Source: Candidatus Zixiibacteriota bacterium
GTDB lineage: Bacteria; Zixibacteria; MSB-5A5; GN15; FEB-12
Reading direction: 5' to 3'
Assembly (NCBI GenBank): GCA_034003725.1
Contig: JAVEYB010000017.1
Coordinates: 1 to 54,573 of the forward strand
Length of the DNA stretch: 54,573 nucleotides
Below are positions 44,563 to 54,258 of this stretch, in pieces. Made by a program: the position numbers and the translations under genes. How positions within the stretch are numbered: position 1 is the first letter of the stretch; each line of letters starts with the position of its first letter. Below the pieces are notes generated by a model. The model worked only from the letters and a program-made list of their open reading frames with translations. It made no database searches and had not been told where the DNA came from.

Positions 44563-46347
44563 ATGACCCGTCGACGTCTGCTCTGGCGGATCTATCCATA
44601 CTATCTTGCCGTCATCCTTGCGTCGCTCGCCATCGCAGGATGGTATGCGTCGCACGAAATGGAGCAGTTGTACCTCGCGGAGTCGGCGCAGACGCTCGAA
44701 ACACGCGCACGCATAATCATCGAACAAGTTCGCCCCGCGCTTCTTTCGGCCGACGGTGAGTCGGTCCAAGCGCAGGTGCGCCGTCTGGGCGCGCTCAGCG
44801 ACACGCGGGTAACGGTGATTGACACGGGCGGTGTGGTGCTCGGCGACTCGGAACAGGATCCGTCCGCGCTGGAGAACCACGGGCGTCGCCCCGAGATCCT
44901 GCAGGCGCTCGCGGGCGACGTCGGCGTGCAAACGCGCTTCAGCAACACCCTGCAGACGCGGCTGATGTATGTCGCGGTGCCTGTCATTGTCGACAACCAG
45001 GTCGAGGCGGTGGTGAGAACCTCGCACGCGCTCTCACAGGTCGAAGGGGCGCTTTCGCGGTTGTACCGGCGGCTGGCAGCGGCCGCGCTCGCCGTACTGC
45101 TGGCGGCGACAGGAATCACGTTTTACATTTTCCGGCGCCTGACTCGTCCGCTCGAGGAGCTCCGGGCGGGAGCCGAGAAGATGGCGTCGGGGCACCTTGA
45201 TACGCGCCTGGCGATTCCCAACACGCTGGAAATCGCGGCGGTCGCCGAGTCGATGAACAACATGGCCGAGCAGCTCGATGCCCGCCTTCGCACGACCGCC
45301 GAGCAGCGCAACGAACGCGAGGCGATTCTCGCCAGCATGTCGGAAGGGGTCGTGGCGATCGATCTAAACGACAGGATCGTCACGATCAACCGCGCCGCCT
45401 GTGAGATGGCGCGCGTGAGTGCCGATCAGGCGATCGGGCAGCCGGTCCTCGGCGTCGTTCGCGTCCCCGGGCTTCAAGACCTGATCAGCCGGGCGGCGCA
45501 CAGCGATGAGGTCGTGGCCGGCGATATCACGCCGGCCGGGCCGCGGGAGCAGCATCTCAGCGTTCACGTGGCTGCCCTTCGCGACAGTTACGGCACCCGG
45601 ATCGGGCAGGTGATCGTCTTCAACGATGTCACCACGCTTCGCAAGCTGGAACGGACCCGCCGCGACTTCGTCGCCAATGTATCGCACGAACTGAAAACCC
45701 CCATCACCGCCATCACGGGCTATGCGGAGACGCTGTTGGAAAGCGGCGACCAGTATGGCCCGGATGTGCAGCGCTTTCTTTCGATTATCCTGAAGCATGC
45801 CACGCGGCTGAATGCGCTGGTCGACGATCTTCTTGCACTGGCGCGAATCGAAAACGATACGGAACACGTCAGACTGGAACTGAGCCGTCACAAGGTCCGG
45901 GAAGTTCTCGAGCAGGCTATCGAGTCGCGCCACGAGCTGGCGAGCGGTCGGTCGGTGGTGATTACGTGCGAATGTGATCCGGATCTTGAGTGGGACATCC
46001 TGCCGCAGCGGCTCGAACAGGCGGTGGGTAATCTCATAGAAAACGCGGTACGGCACGGCGAAACGCTCAAAAACGTAACCGTGCGTGCAGAAGTCCTCAA
46101 GGATGTCCTCGTTATCAGCGTATCCGATGACGGCGTTGGGATCGAGCCGCGCCATCTGCCGAGGCTGTTTGAGCGTTTCTATCGGGTGGACTCCTCCCGG
46201 AGCAGTGCCACCGGCGGAACCGGGCTCGGGCTTGCGCTCGTCAAACACATCGCGCAGGCACACGGCGGCATGGCCACGGTAGAAAGTAAAGCCGGGGCGG
46301 GCAGCACGTTCCGTATTCATGTCCCCGGCTCCGCTCGATTGGATTAA
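44563..46347 (+). CDS. phoR: PhoR-like sensor histidine kinase
   Basis: A 594-residue membrane kinase. TM1 (YYLAVILASLAIAGWYASH), a periplasmic region (~30-165), TM2 (AALAVLLAATGITFYIF), HAMP (RRLTRPLEELRAGAEKM), a PAS domain (REAILASMSEGVVAIDLNDRI), HisKA with phospho-acceptor H375 in FVANVSHELKTPITAITG, and HATPase motifs NLIENAVRHG, DDGVGIEPRHLPRLFERFYR and GTGLGLALVKHIAQAHGG. This order, with the pst-phoU genes following, points to the phosphate-starvation sensor PhoR. ATG follows GAAAGGAGCC. No phoB-like gene lies next to it. Confidence 0.9.
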   Translation: MTRRRLLWRIYPYYLAVILASLAIAGWYASHEMEQLYLAESAQTLETRARIIIEQVRPALLSADGESVQAQVRRLGALSDTRVTVIDTGGVVLGDSEQDPSALENHGRRPEILQALAGDVGVQTRFSNTLQTRLMYVAVPVIVDNQVEAVVRTSHALSQVEGALSRLYRRLAAAALAVLLAATGITFYIFRRLTRPLEELRAGAEKMASGHLDTRLAIPNTLEIAAVAESMNNMAEQLDARLRTTAEQRNEREAILASMSEGVVAIDLNDRIVTINRAACEMARVSADQAIGQPVLGVVRVPGLQDLISRAAHSDEVVAGDITPAGPREQHLSVHVAALRDSYGTRIGQVIVFNDVTTLRKLERTRRDFVANVSHELKTPITAITGYAETLLESGDQYGPDVQRFLSIILKHATRLNALVDDLLALARIENDTEHVRLELSRHKVREVLEQAIESRHELASGRSVVITCECDPDLEWDILPQRLEQAVGNLIENAVRHGETLKNVTVRAEVLKDVLVISVSDDGVGIEPRHLPRLFERFYRVDSSRSSATGGTGLGLALVKHIAQAHGGMATVESKAGAGSTFRIHVPGSARLD

Positions 46348-46417
46348 TCAGCTGAGTCACATGGCGCTGGCTACCAGTCGCCGGTTGTCTGAATTCTAGC
46401 TGAACAAAAACCAAACG

Positions 46418-46435
46418 CTAACACAATCCTAACAA
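46418..46435 (+). promoter_or_regulatory. possible Pho-box-like direct repeat
   Basis: Two direct repeats CTAACAC and CTAACAA are spaced 11 bases start to start, about 64 bases before the porin gene and just behind phoR. PhoB/PhoP-type regulators bind such 7-bp repeats at 11-base spacing. The match to a known consensus is weak and only two units are seen. Confidence 0.35.
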
Positions 46436-46498
46436 TCCCTCGGTTCTGTTCCGTTGCAGGCACGTGAGGAACATTTCACATGAGGGAAAACGATTACA

Positions 46499-47632
46499 AT
46501 GGGAAGCACACGCCGGCTGAATGCCGCCGTTGCCTTGTCGGTCGCAGCCATCTGCCTGGCCGCACACGGTGACACACACGCTGCCGATTGGTGGGAGAAA
46601 GTTACGGTCAAGGGCGATTTCCGGTATCGCCATGAAATGCTGGACACGGACGACAGCGACGCACGCCACCGCCATCGGGTGCGCGCCCGCCTTGGTGTGA
46701 CCGGCGAGGTCTCCGAGTACACGACGGTCGGAGTTCAACTGGCGTCCGGATCAAGTGACCCGGTGTCAACCAACCAGACGCTCGACGACGCGTTTTCGAC
46801 CAAGAGCATCGGGATTGATCTGGCCTATATCGAGACCACGCATCCAAAACTTCCGGGTGTGACCCTGACCGCCGGCAAAATGGGTAACCCGTTTTTCAAA
46901 CCGGGGTCGTCGGAATTGCTCTGGGATTCGGACCTGAATCCGGAAGGCGGTGCGCTTAACTGGCAGCGTGACATTGACGACGTATCGGTTTCGCTTATCG
47001 GCGCGGGGCTGTGGATCGACGAGCGTTCAACGGGCGATGACTCCTGGATGGGCGCCGCCGAAGGTGTTGCACGCTTTCACTTCGCCGAGAAAAAGAGCAG
47101 CGTCGCGGTGGGCGCCGGGTTGTACAGTTACGTCAACAGTAAGGGATTCGCGCCGTTCTACGACGACGAGGATCCTTACGGTAACACGCAATCGTCATTT
47201 GTGAACGGCAGTGACACGACAACCGGCTATTCGACCGAATTCGAACTGGTCGAGGCCTTCATCGAGTTCAAGCATTCGCTGGGTACGTATCCCCTGACCG
47301 TCATGGGCGATTTCGTGACCAACACTGCTGCCGACAGCCTCAGCACAGGCTGGCTGGTCGGGTTCGCGCTCGGCAAAACCAAGGCTCCGGGATCATGGGA
47401 GTTGCGCTATAACTACCGGCGGGTCGAAGCGGACGCCGTGGTGGGCATATTCACCGATTCGGATTTCCGTGAAGGCGGCACCGACGCTCGCGGGCACGAG
47501 TTCGGCGGTAACCTGCAACTGGCCCGGAACACGACTTTCGGAGTCACTTACTTCGTGAATGAAATTGGGCTGGAGGCCCAGTCGCCGACCGACTTCACGA
47601 GGCTGCAGGTGGATCTGCAGGTGAAGTTCTGA
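46499..47632 (+). CDS. putative outer-membrane porin
   Basis: A 377-residue secreted protein. Signal peptide ends near HGDTHAADWW; the mature part is made of alternating beta-strands with many charged girdle residues (KGDFRYRHEMLD, RARLGVTGEVSEYTTVGVQLASG, ELRYNYRRVEADAV) and ends in LQVDLQVKF with a terminal Phe as typical for barrel proteins. It belongs to the putative-porin type common in phosphate-regulated loci. It sits between phoR and pstS and probably admits phosphate. ATG 46499. Confidence 0.82.
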   Translation: MGSTRRLNAAVALSVAAICLAAHGDTHAADWWEKVTVKGDFRYRHEMLDTDDSDARHRHRVRARLGVTGEVSEYTTVGVQLASGSSDPVSTNQTLDDAFSTKSIGIDLAYIETTHPKLPGVTLTAGKMGNPFFKPGSSELLWDSDLNPEGGALNWQRDIDDVSVSLIGAGLWIDERSTGDDSWMGAAEGVARFHFAEKKSSVAVGAGLYSYVNSKGFAPFYDDEDPYGNTQSSFVNGSDTTTGYSTEFELVEAFIEFKHSLGTYPLTVMGDFVTNTAADSLSTGWLVGFALGKTKAPGSWELRYNYRRVEADAVVGIFTDSDFREGGTDARGHEFGGNLQLARNTTFGVTYFVNEIGLEAQSPTDFTRLQVDLQVKF

Positions 47633-47730
47633 ACAATATTAGTCTACTGTTAATAGTGTGATCACGTGCGAATGATTTGTCAGGGAGCGTGTATCCTCAA
47701 TACCGGAAACACAAGGATAGAGGAAACGAT

Positions 47731-48582
47731 ATGAAGAAGTTGATGATTGCTGGTGCGGCGCTCATGGTCCTGGGCGCGATGGCGGTCGCAGGAGGCGCGA
47801 TTACCATCAAAGGGTCCGATACGCTGGTCCGTCTCGGTCAGCGCTGGGCCGAAGTGTACATGGAGAAGAACCCCGGAGCCATCATTCAGGTGTCGGGGGG
47901 AGGATCGGGAACCGGTATTGCAGCGCTGTTGAACAGCGCCACCGATGTCTGCCAGTCTTCGCGCGACATGAAGGAAAAAGAAAACAAGCTCGCTGCAGAA
48001 AAGGGGCTGAAGGCCTACCGGGTCTCGGTGGCGCTCGACGGTATCGCTGTGTTTCTTCATGAGAAGAATCCCGTCACCGAGCTCAGTTTCGCGCAGCTGA
48101 AAGGCATTTATACCGGCGCGATCACGAACTGGAAAGAGGTCGGCGGCCCGGACGCCCGCATTATCGTGTACGGTCGTGAGAACAACTCGGGCACGTACGC
48201 TTTCTTCAAGGAGCACGTCCTTGACGAAGAGGACTTCTCCGACTTTACTCAGACGCTTCCCGGCACGGCAGCCGTGGTGAACGCGGTGTCGAAGGATCCG
48301 AATGGTATCGGCTACGGCGGTATTGCGTGGGCCACGGGCGTGAAGTACGCGGCGGTGCGCAAGGGCGACAATGATCCGGCGATCGAACCGACCATGGAGG
48401 CGGTGTCGAACGGCACCTACCCGATTTCGCGCGACCTCTACTGGTTCTTCGCTGCCAAGCCCGAAGGCGAGCTCAAAAAGCTGGTGAACTGGGCGCTCTC
48501 CGAGGAGGGCCAGAAAGTCGCGGCTGATATGGACTACGTCCCGCTGCCGAAAGACAAAGCCGCAGCCAATGTGGTGAAATAG
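47731..48582 (+). CDS. pstS: phosphate ABC transporter substrate-binding protein PstS
   Basis: A 283-residue periplasmic phosphate-binding protein. Signal peptide MKKLMIAGAALMVLGAMAVAGG; mature start with KGSDTLVRLGQRWAEVYM and the anion-binding QVSGGGSGTGIAALLNSATD. Further PstS features are GAITNWKEVGGPDARI, VYGRENNSGTY and VVNAVSKDPNGIGYGGIA. ATG 47731 follows AGAGGAAACG. It heads the pstSCAB-phoU run, separated from pstC by a strong hairpin. Confidence 0.95.
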   Translation: MKKLMIAGAALMVLGAMAVAGGAITIKGSDTLVRLGQRWAEVYMEKNPGAIIQVSGGGSGTGIAALLNSATDVCQSSRDMKEKENKLAAEKGLKAYRVSVALDGIAVFLHEKNPVTELSFAQLKGIYTGAITNWKEVGGPDARIIVYGRENNSGTYAFFKEHVLDEEDFSDFTQTLPGTAAVVNAVSKDPNGIGYGGIAWATGVKYAAVRKGDNDPAIEPTMEAVSNGTYPISRDLYWFFAAKPEGELKKLVNWALSEEGQKVAADMDYVPLPKDKAAANVVK

Positions 48583-48634
48583 TCGCGAACGACGACTCGA
48601 CGTCTTCGCAGAGTCGTTCAATACTTGAACCATC

Positions 48635-48659
48635 GGAGCGGGGCCGGGCGCCCCGCTCC
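48635..48659 (+). other. strong GC hairpin between pstS and pstC
   Basis: A perfect 9-bp stem GGAGCGGGG/CCCCGCTCC with a 7-nt loop lies 53 bases after pstS and 27 before pstC. No T-run follows. By analogy with other binding-protein genes it may protect the pstS message or partly reduce downstream transcription, giving more PstS than permease. Confidence 0.7.
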
Positions 48660-48685
48660 GCCTGGTGTGAAAGTTATCCGGCGTC

Positions 48686-49645
48686 ATGCGCGAACTGAAG
48701 TTTAAACCTAAATCCCGCTGGCGTGAGTTTCTCGGGGAGAAATTCATCGCCGTTAACGCCCTGGTCGCATTGTTCAGCATCCTGCTGATCTTCGTTTTCA
48801 TTTTCAAGGAGGCGGTCCCGGTCTTCACCGATGCCGAGGTGCAGGAGGAGGCCAGCCTGCATAAAATGACGTTCAAGCAGGAGTACTACGAAGGGCGTGA
48901 TCCGAAGTGGTCATGGCAGCCGAACTCCGAGGTGCCGAAATACTCGCTGTTCCCGCTGCTGCTCGGAACGCTCAAGGCGGCAATCATCGCCATGCTCGTG
49001 GCGATTCCCCTCGGTGTCGGGGCGGCCATCTACTCGTCGGAATTCGCCGGCCACCGCACCCGCGAGATTATCAAGCCCGCGATCGAGATGCTCGCCGCGA
49101 TTCCCTCGGTTGTACTCGGCTTCTTTGCGCTCATGATCCTCGCGAGTTTTCTTCAGAGCACGTTTGGATTCGTCTTTCGCCTCAACGCGATAAACGCCGG
49201 TATCGCGCTCGGGCTGGCGGTTGTGCCGATCATATTTACGGTCGCCGAGGACGCGATGACGTCGGTCCCTCGTTCGCTGCGTGACGCCGCCGTCGCACTC
49301 GGAGCCAACCCGTGGCAGGTGTCGATCACCATGGTTTTGCCGGCGGCCATGCCCGGGATTGCGGCCGGGATCGTGCTGGGGTTCGGTCGGGCCATCGGCG
49401 AGACGATGATCGTCCTGATGGCGTCGGGCAACGCCGCTATCATATCGGGCAGCTTTGTCGAATCTATCCGCACCTTCTCCGCCACCATCGCCGCCGAGCT
49501 TGCCGAGGTTGTGTTCGGTGACACGCACTATACGGTGCTCTTTTTCATCGGCTCGCTGCTGTTTGTTTTCACCTTCGTCGTCAACCTTGCGGGCGACATG
49601 GTGCTCGTCCGGCTGAAGGAAAGGCTGCAGGGAAGGTCGCGATGA
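48686..49645 (+). CDS. pstC: phosphate ABC transporter permease PstC
   Basis: A 319-residue permease with six helices. TM1 (NALVALFSILLIFVFIFKEAVPVF) is followed by a periplasmic loop with a Trp-x-Pro segment (WSWQPNSEVPKYSLFPLLLG), and the EAA-type loop reads RSLRDAAVALGANPWQVSITMVLP. AIGETMIVLMASGNAA is the PstC-type conserved segment. It overlaps pstA by 4 bases (ATGA). Confidence 0.94.
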   Translation: MRELKFKPKSRWREFLGEKFIAVNALVALFSILLIFVFIFKEAVPVFTDAEVQEEASLHKMTFKQEYYEGRDPKWSWQPNSEVPKYSLFPLLLGTLKAAIIAMLVAIPLGVGAAIYSSEFAGHRTREIIKPAIEMLAAIPSVVLGFFALMILASFLQSTFGFVFRLNAINAGIALGLAVVPIIFTVAEDAMTSVPRSLRDAAVALGANPWQVSITMVLPAAMPGIAAGIVLGFGRAIGETMIVLMASGNAAIISGSFVESIRTFSATIAAELAEVVFGDTHYTVLFFIGSLLFVFTFVVNLAGDMVLVRLKERLQGRSR

Positions 49646-50604
49646 CGGTAACGCGTGCGTTCATTCGGGACAATCCGGCGCCGGTCGACGCGCTGCCGTT
49701 TTCGCCGAAATCCTCGGGTATGATCCCGCGGGGACTTACGTTCACCGCAGCCATACTCATTCTGCTGATCCTGGCGATCATCATGGGCAGTATTGTGTGG
49801 GGCGGCGCCGGCACAATCACCTGGGACTTTTTGTCGAGTCCTCCGGAAGACGGAATGGAAGGCGGCGGCGTCTTCCCCGCAATATTCGGCACGGTCGCGC
49901 TCGTGCTGCTGATGGTGATTGCGGTGGTCCCGATCGGCGTGATGACCGCTATCTACATGCAGGAGTACACCTCGCCGGACTCACGCCTGACCCGCCTGAT
50001 CCGCGTCGCCATAAACAACTTGGCGGGTGTGCCGTCGATTGTATTCGGCCTGTTCGGGCTGGGGTTCTTCATCGGATTTATCGGAGGGGGGCTTGACTCG
50101 CTTTTCTTTGAAGGTTCCGGGCCCGTGTGGGGTCAGCCGGCCATAATCTGGGCGGCGTCGACGCTCGCCTTGCTGACCCTGCCGGTCGTCATTGTCTCGA
50201 CCGAAGAGGCGCTCAAGACGATCCCGCGCGAACTGAAAGAAGCCAGTTACGCCCTCGGCGGGACGCGGCTGCAGACGATCTGGCGTGTGATTATCCCGCA
50301 GGCGATGCCCGGAATCTTCACCGGCGCCATACTGGCGATATCGCGCGGCGCGGGCGAGGTCGCGCCGATCATGTTTACGGGTGCGGCCTACTACCTGCCG
50401 TACCTTCCGACCAAGCTCAACGACCAGTTTATGGAACTGGGCTACCATATTTACGTGATGGCGACCCAGTCGCCCGATATCGAAGCGACCAAGCCGATTT
50501 TGTTCGGAACGGTCCTCGTACTGCTGCTGCTGACATTCGCGCTGAATTCGGTGGCGGTGCTGATTCGTTCACGAATGAGAAAGAGTCGATCCCATGCCGC
50601 ATGA
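49642..50604 (+). CDS. pstA: phosphate ABC transporter permease PstA
   Basis: A 320-residue permease with six helices. Markers are [61 protein letters not shown] and the EAA loop [21 protein letters not shown]. The order and motifs fit PstA as opposed to a second PstC. It overlaps pstC by 4 bases and pstB by 11. Confidence 0.94.
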   Translation: MTVTRAFIRDNPAPVDALPFSPKSSGMIPRGLTFTAAILILLILAIIMGSIVWGGAGTITWDFLSSPPEDGMEGGGVFPAIFGTVALVLLMVIAVVPIGVMTAIYMQEYTSPDSRLTRLIRVAINNLAGVPSIVFGLFGLGFFIGFIGGGLDSLFFEGSGPVWGQPAIIWAASTLALLTLPVVIVSTEEALKTIPRELKEASYALGGTRLQTIWRVIIPQAMPGIFTGAILAISRGAGEVAPIMFTGAAYYLPYLPTKLNDQFMELGYHIYVMATQSPDIEATKPILFGTVLVLLLLTFALNSVAVLIRSRMRKSRSHAA

Positions 50605-51415
50605 GTACTCAGTGAACAACACCGAACAGCGGAGCGCAGCGACGGACACGGATATCCAACCCCGGGTCAAGATGAGCGCCGTCGGACTTCGCTTTTTCTA
50701 CGGGAAGCTGCAGGCGTTGCACGACGTCTCCCTGGATATGCTGGAACACCGCGTGACCGCGCTGATCGGGCCGTCGGGCTGCGGCAAATCCACGTTTCTT
50801 CGCTCGCTCAACCGCATGAACGAGACCATCCCCGGCGCGCGGCTTGATGGAACCGTGCTGCTTGACGGTCGTAACGTCTACCGCGATTTCACGGATCCGT
50901 CGCAGCTCCGAACGCGCGTGGGAATGGTCTTCCAGAAGTCGAACCCCTTTCCCAAGTCGATCTTCGACAACGTGGCGTACGGTCTTCGTGTCAACGGCAT
51001 CAAGGACAAGCAGTTGATCGTCGAAGTAGTCGAAGATGCGCTCAGGCGGGCGGCGTTGTGGGACGAGGTCAAGGACAAGCTCGATCGGAGCGCGTTTATG
51101 CTCTCCGGCGGCCAGCAGCAGCGCCTGTGTATCGCACGGGCGCTCGCGGTACGCCCCGAGGTCATCCTCATGGATGAACCGGCGTCGGCTCTCGATCCAA
51201 TCTCGACCGCGCGGATCGAGGATCTGATCGCCGAGCTGAAAAACAGTTATACGATCGTTATTGTCACCCACAACATGCAGCAGGCGGCACGCGTCTCGGA
51301 TTTCACCGCCTTCTTCTTCGAAGGAAAACTGATCGAAGCGGGTGAGACCAAACAGATGTTCACGCGACCGTCCGTCAAAAAGACCGAAGATTATATTACA
51401 GGCCGGTTCGGATAA
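50594..51415 (+). CDS. pstB: phosphate ABC transporter ATPase PstB
   Basis: A 273-residue ABC ATPase. Walker A is [20 protein letters not shown]-loop region [20 protein letters not shown], signature [16 protein letters not shown], Walker [16 protein letters not shown] and H-loop [22 protein letters not shown]...[18 protein letters not shown] is the PstB end. The first ATG lies within pstA, 11 bases of overlap. Confidence 0.96.
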   Translation: MPHEYSVNNTEQRSAATDTDIQPRVKMSAVGLRFFYGKLQALHDVSLDMLEHRVTALIGPSGCGKSTFLRSLNRMNETIPGARLDGTVLLDGRNVYRDFTDPSQLRTRVGMVFQKSNPFPKSIFDNVAYGLRVNGIKDKQLIVEVVEDALRRAALWDEVKDKLDRSAFMLSGGQQQRLCIARALAVRPEVILMDEPASALDPISTARIEDLIAELKNSYTIVIVTHNMQQAARVSDFTAFFFEGKLIEAGETKQMFTRPSVKKTEDYITGRFG

Positions 51416-51435
51416 GAGCCGGGAAAGTTGCAGGT

Positions 51436-52107
51436 ATGACCAAACATTTCCAGAGCGAAATCGAACGACTGAAAAAACGCATCCTCCTGCTGGCGGCGAT
51501 GGTGGAAGAAAATCTCCAGAAAGCGGTCCGGGCGGTTGCCGAGCGCGATACGAAGTTGGCGGGGCAGGTGATCGACGGCGATCCGGAAATCGACATGCAG
51601 GAGGTCGAGGTCGAGGAAGACTGCCTGAAAATCCTGGCGCTGCACCAGCCGGTGGCGGCCGATCTCCGATATGTTGTCGCCGTTCTCAAGATCAATAACG
51701 ATCTCGAGCGCATCGCCGACCTCGCGGTCAATATCGCGGAGCGCTCCATAGCGAATGCATCCCGTCCGGCGATTGCCGCGCCGTTTGATGTGAGCTCGAT
51801 GGTTGCGGCCGCCGTCAAGCTCGTGCGCGACAGCGTGGATTCGCTGGTCAAAGAGAACGCCGCGCTGGCCCATCAGGTCATACTCGACGACGACATTATC
51901 GATGATTTTCACCGGACCGCGTATCGTACCGTGCAGGATCGTATTAAATCCAACCCGGATCAGGCCGAGCTGCTGATCAGTTTTCTGAGCGTGTCGCGGA
52001 ATCTGGAGCGAATCGCGGATCACGCCACCAATATCGCCGAGGACGTGATCTATATGATCGAGGGGGAAATCGTTCGGCACGGCATGGGCAGAGACAGCAA
52101 GAAGTAG
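51436..52107 (+). CDS. phoU: phosphate-uptake regulator PhoU
   Basis: A 223-residue all-helical protein with two PhoU repeats. Each has an E/DxxxD metal-binding helix: ADLRYVVAVLKINNDLERIADLAVNIAE and ISFLSVSRNLERIADHATNIAEDVIYM. PhoU links the Pst transporter to PhoR. Twenty bases after pstB, and the last gene of the operon. Confidence 0.95.
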   Translation: MTKHFQSEIERLKKRILLLAAMVEENLQKAVRAVAERDTKLAGQVIDGDPEIDMQEVEVEEDCLKILALHQPVAADLRYVVAVLKINNDLERIADLAVNIAERSIANASRPAIAAPFDVSSMVAAAVKLVRDSVDSLVKENAALAHQVILDDDIIDDFHRTAYRTVQDRIKSNPDQAELLISFLSVSRNLERIADHATNIAEDVIYMIEGEIVRHGMGRDSKK

Positions 52108-52136
52108 GATCACATCGCCGGGCATCGTGTCCATCG

Positions 52137-52185
52137 GGCAGGTCTGAAGACAGACCATCCCTGCCGTTGCTCCCGGTCTCTTTTT
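52137..52185 (+). terminator. possible terminator of the pst-phoU operon
   Basis: Inner stem GGTCTG-AAGA-CAGACC with an outer GGCA/TGCC pairing, followed after 14 bases by CTTTTTC. The distance from stem to T-run is longer than ideal. Confidence 0.4.
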
Positions 52186-52895
52186 CGTCGTACAAGTTTG
52201 GTGTCCTGCACGTTGCGGGGAAATGGGTTTGTTTTGTTATTTTTCGGGGGTCCCCATTTCTTCCCCTTCCCCTTATCAAGATATGCGGCATGGGAGTAAC
52301 CCATGTTTGAGCAGGATTTCGACAATCTGTCGCGATACAGAAGTACCATCATTTTTGCGCTCCGTGTGAGTCGGGTCTTTACTAAGGGGGGCCGGGCATT
52401 TTTTCCATCGAGGTGGTAGGGAAAGTGTGGGGGGGGATAGAGTTGTCCCACGGGAACCCACCTAGAAGGTGGGCCACCGGACGTGTCGCCCGCCCGCCCG
52501 CCACATGCGGCCTAGCACGTGACGCAACACTCGTGAGGGTTCGTGGCGCACGGGGACGTACGCCACGCACCGACAGAAGATGCCGGGTTCGAGGACGGAC
52601 CCGCCCTACGGGGACTGTCCGATCAATTCTCCCCGCTTTTGTTCCACCCACCACAAGTTAGCGGCCTGAACCACCAATTTATCAAGCAGAAATCGCCGTA
52701 CGTGACAAGTCGCGCAAGTCATTGCTCGGGCAGAGATTGTGTATGGAGTGTGCCTCCGCCTCCGACGTCGTGGGTTGGGTGGGTGGTGCACCGGGCATTG
52801 AAAGGCTAGGGAAACTGCGGGCGCTTTTTTCATTGCCCAATTGAATCCAACTCCTGATCTTCGCTGTATACCTTCTGACAATAGGGGAGTGACAT
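52186..52895. other. intergenic region, probable interspersed repeat sequence
   Basis: About 700 bases with no gene I can support. The first part has GGGGAAATGGGTTTGTTTTG and a T/G-rich run; the middle (about 52420-52660) is very GC-rich with small hairpins (CCCACCT-AGA-AGGTGGG at about 52464, GTGGCG...CGCCAC near 52541) and C/G triplet runs; the last part is mixed. Its composition is unlike both neighbouring genes. It looks like dispersed non-coding repeat material, but copy number cannot be seen from one window. Confidence 0.45.
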
Positions 52896-54110
52896 ATGGG
52901 TTACCGTCCGGGTCTCACGATACTTGCGCTTGCCGCTGCTCTTTTCCTTGTATCATGTGCCACTGTTTCCAAGCGAATGCCGGAAGAGCTTTCGCAGTGG
53001 CACGACGTCCTGACTCAGCACGATCCTAATACTTGTAGGAAGTACCATTACAATTTCGAGCGTGAAGCGCCGCGACTGTACAAAGAGGATCAAGCGGACT
53101 CGCTGCTTGGCGCTATAGATTACATCAAGACAGAGTGCGGTCCTGCGGCAAACCTCGAAGTAACGCGACTACTCCTCATAAGCAATCAGGGAATGTTCGA
53201 CGATTCGTTGGTTGGTTCGGCGACGATCCCTCAAATGCTCTGGCACCGTACCGAAAGGGAGTACCGGTCGTGGTGGAGCAGGTGGTCGCTGTTGTACGGT
53301 TCATCGGGTCCGATTGATAACACGCACGAGAATTTCGAGAGTTTTCAGCTCGACTTGGCCCGACACGTGGCTGCCGATTCCATGCTGGATCGAGAGGGTC
53401 GGGTTCTGGGACGATACTACAGCGGTGAGTTCGACGAGGCATTCAATAGTATTCAGGCGGACAGCATGCGCGGTACCGCGCTCCGCCGAAACTACGACGA
53501 GTATGTGGAACGAACAAAACTGCAGTTTCCCGTTCGCGGCAATATTGCCCTGCAGGCTGGGAACTGGAACCCACAGGGGGCGAATCGTCTTTTGGGTGCG
53601 CACCCAGAGCTGGCCGTGCTTATCGGGGGAGAGACGAAGCGGTGGCGGCTCGATGGCGTCATCGCGTACCGGTTTCAAAGAGCAAAAAACAAGTACGACG
53701 TAGACAGCCTCGGGCACATCGTATCGACCGATGATTTTGACAGCTGGTTGTTTGGAGGCGAAGCAGGCTTTAAGATTCTTGATCTGCGGAGGCTGAGCAC
53801 CGACATCTTTGTCGGGCTTGGTTACGACGTCATTTTCAGCATCGAAGAGGAGGGGGATTCCGAGGAGTGGGTCAGCCATGGGTCGCTGGCCACGAGTTTC
53901 GGGGTACGGCAGCGGTTTTTCCTCAACGAACGCGCGGGCTGGTATGTGGGCGCCGCCGTGCGATACAGTATGGTCGACTACGGAAACACTGGGGGAAGCG
54001 ATCTCGGAGGCAACACGCTGACGGTGTCACTGGTTACTGGATGGAGTTACCACGAAACGCTGAAGCAATTTCTGAAGAACCTGAATTACCAGGGTAACTG
54101 GCGGCAGTAA
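52896..54110 (+). CDS. lipoprotein with probable C-terminal beta-barrel domain
   Basis: A 404-residue exported lipoprotein (lipobox LFLVSCAT, Cys near residue 26). The N-terminal half (about 30-210) is helical with TPR-like features (YKEDQADSLLGAIDYIKTECG, RLLLISNQGMFDDSLVG). The C-terminal half (about 215-404) is beta-rich with alternating strands (IALQAGNWNPQG, WRLDGVIAYRFQRAKNKYD, RAGWYVGAAVRYSMVDYG, TLTVSLVTGWSYH), resembling an outer-membrane barrel. I recognise no family. ATG 52896 follows AGGGGAGTGACAT. Confidence 0.78.
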   Translation: MGYRPGLTILALAAALFLVSCATVSKRMPEELSQWHDVLTQHDPNTCRKYHYNFEREAPRLYKEDQADSLLGAIDYIKTECGPAANLEVTRLLLISNQGMFDDSLVGSATIPQMLWHRTEREYRSWWSRWSLLYGSSGPIDNTHENFESFQLDLARHVAADSMLDREGRVLGRYYSGEFDEAFNSIQADSMRGTALRRNYDEYVERTKLQFPVRGNIALQAGNWNPQGANRLLGAHPELAVLIGGETKRWRLDGVIAYRFQRAKNKYDVDSLGHIVSTDDFDSWLFGGEAGFKILDLRRLSTDIFVGLGYDVIFSIEEEGDSEEWVSHGSLATSFGVRQRFFLNERAGWYVGAAVRYSMVDYGNTGGSDLGGNTLTVSLVTGWSYHETLKQFLKNLNYQGNWRQ

Positions 54111-54117
54111 GGGATAT

Positions 54118-54219
54118 GTGCGCGAATCATTCTCGGACGACATTGAATTTCCGGATCCGCCCAAGAGCATCGTTGAGCTGACGCAGGTGTCCCTTCGTCG
54201 GGTCCGAAAACGTAGATAA
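54118..54219 (+). CDS. possible 33-residue small protein
   Basis: A short frame from GTG 54118 reads VRESFSDDIEFPDPPKSIV and ends in a basic tail (RRVRKRR), closing with TAA 8 bases past the preceding gene's stop region. An overlapping ATG frame also exists. Too short to support by composition alone. Confidence 0.25.
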   Translation: MRESFSDDIEFPDPPKSIVELTQVSLRRVRKRR

Positions 54220-54258
54220 TATCTCACCGACCGCTGATCAGCAGTTATTCGGAGAAAA

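Noticed and set aside
52543-52809. 88-codon plus-strand frame in the right intergenic block
   Set aside because: Low-complexity Pro/Arg/Gly translation with overlapping frames on both strands, typical of GC-rich non-coding DNA.
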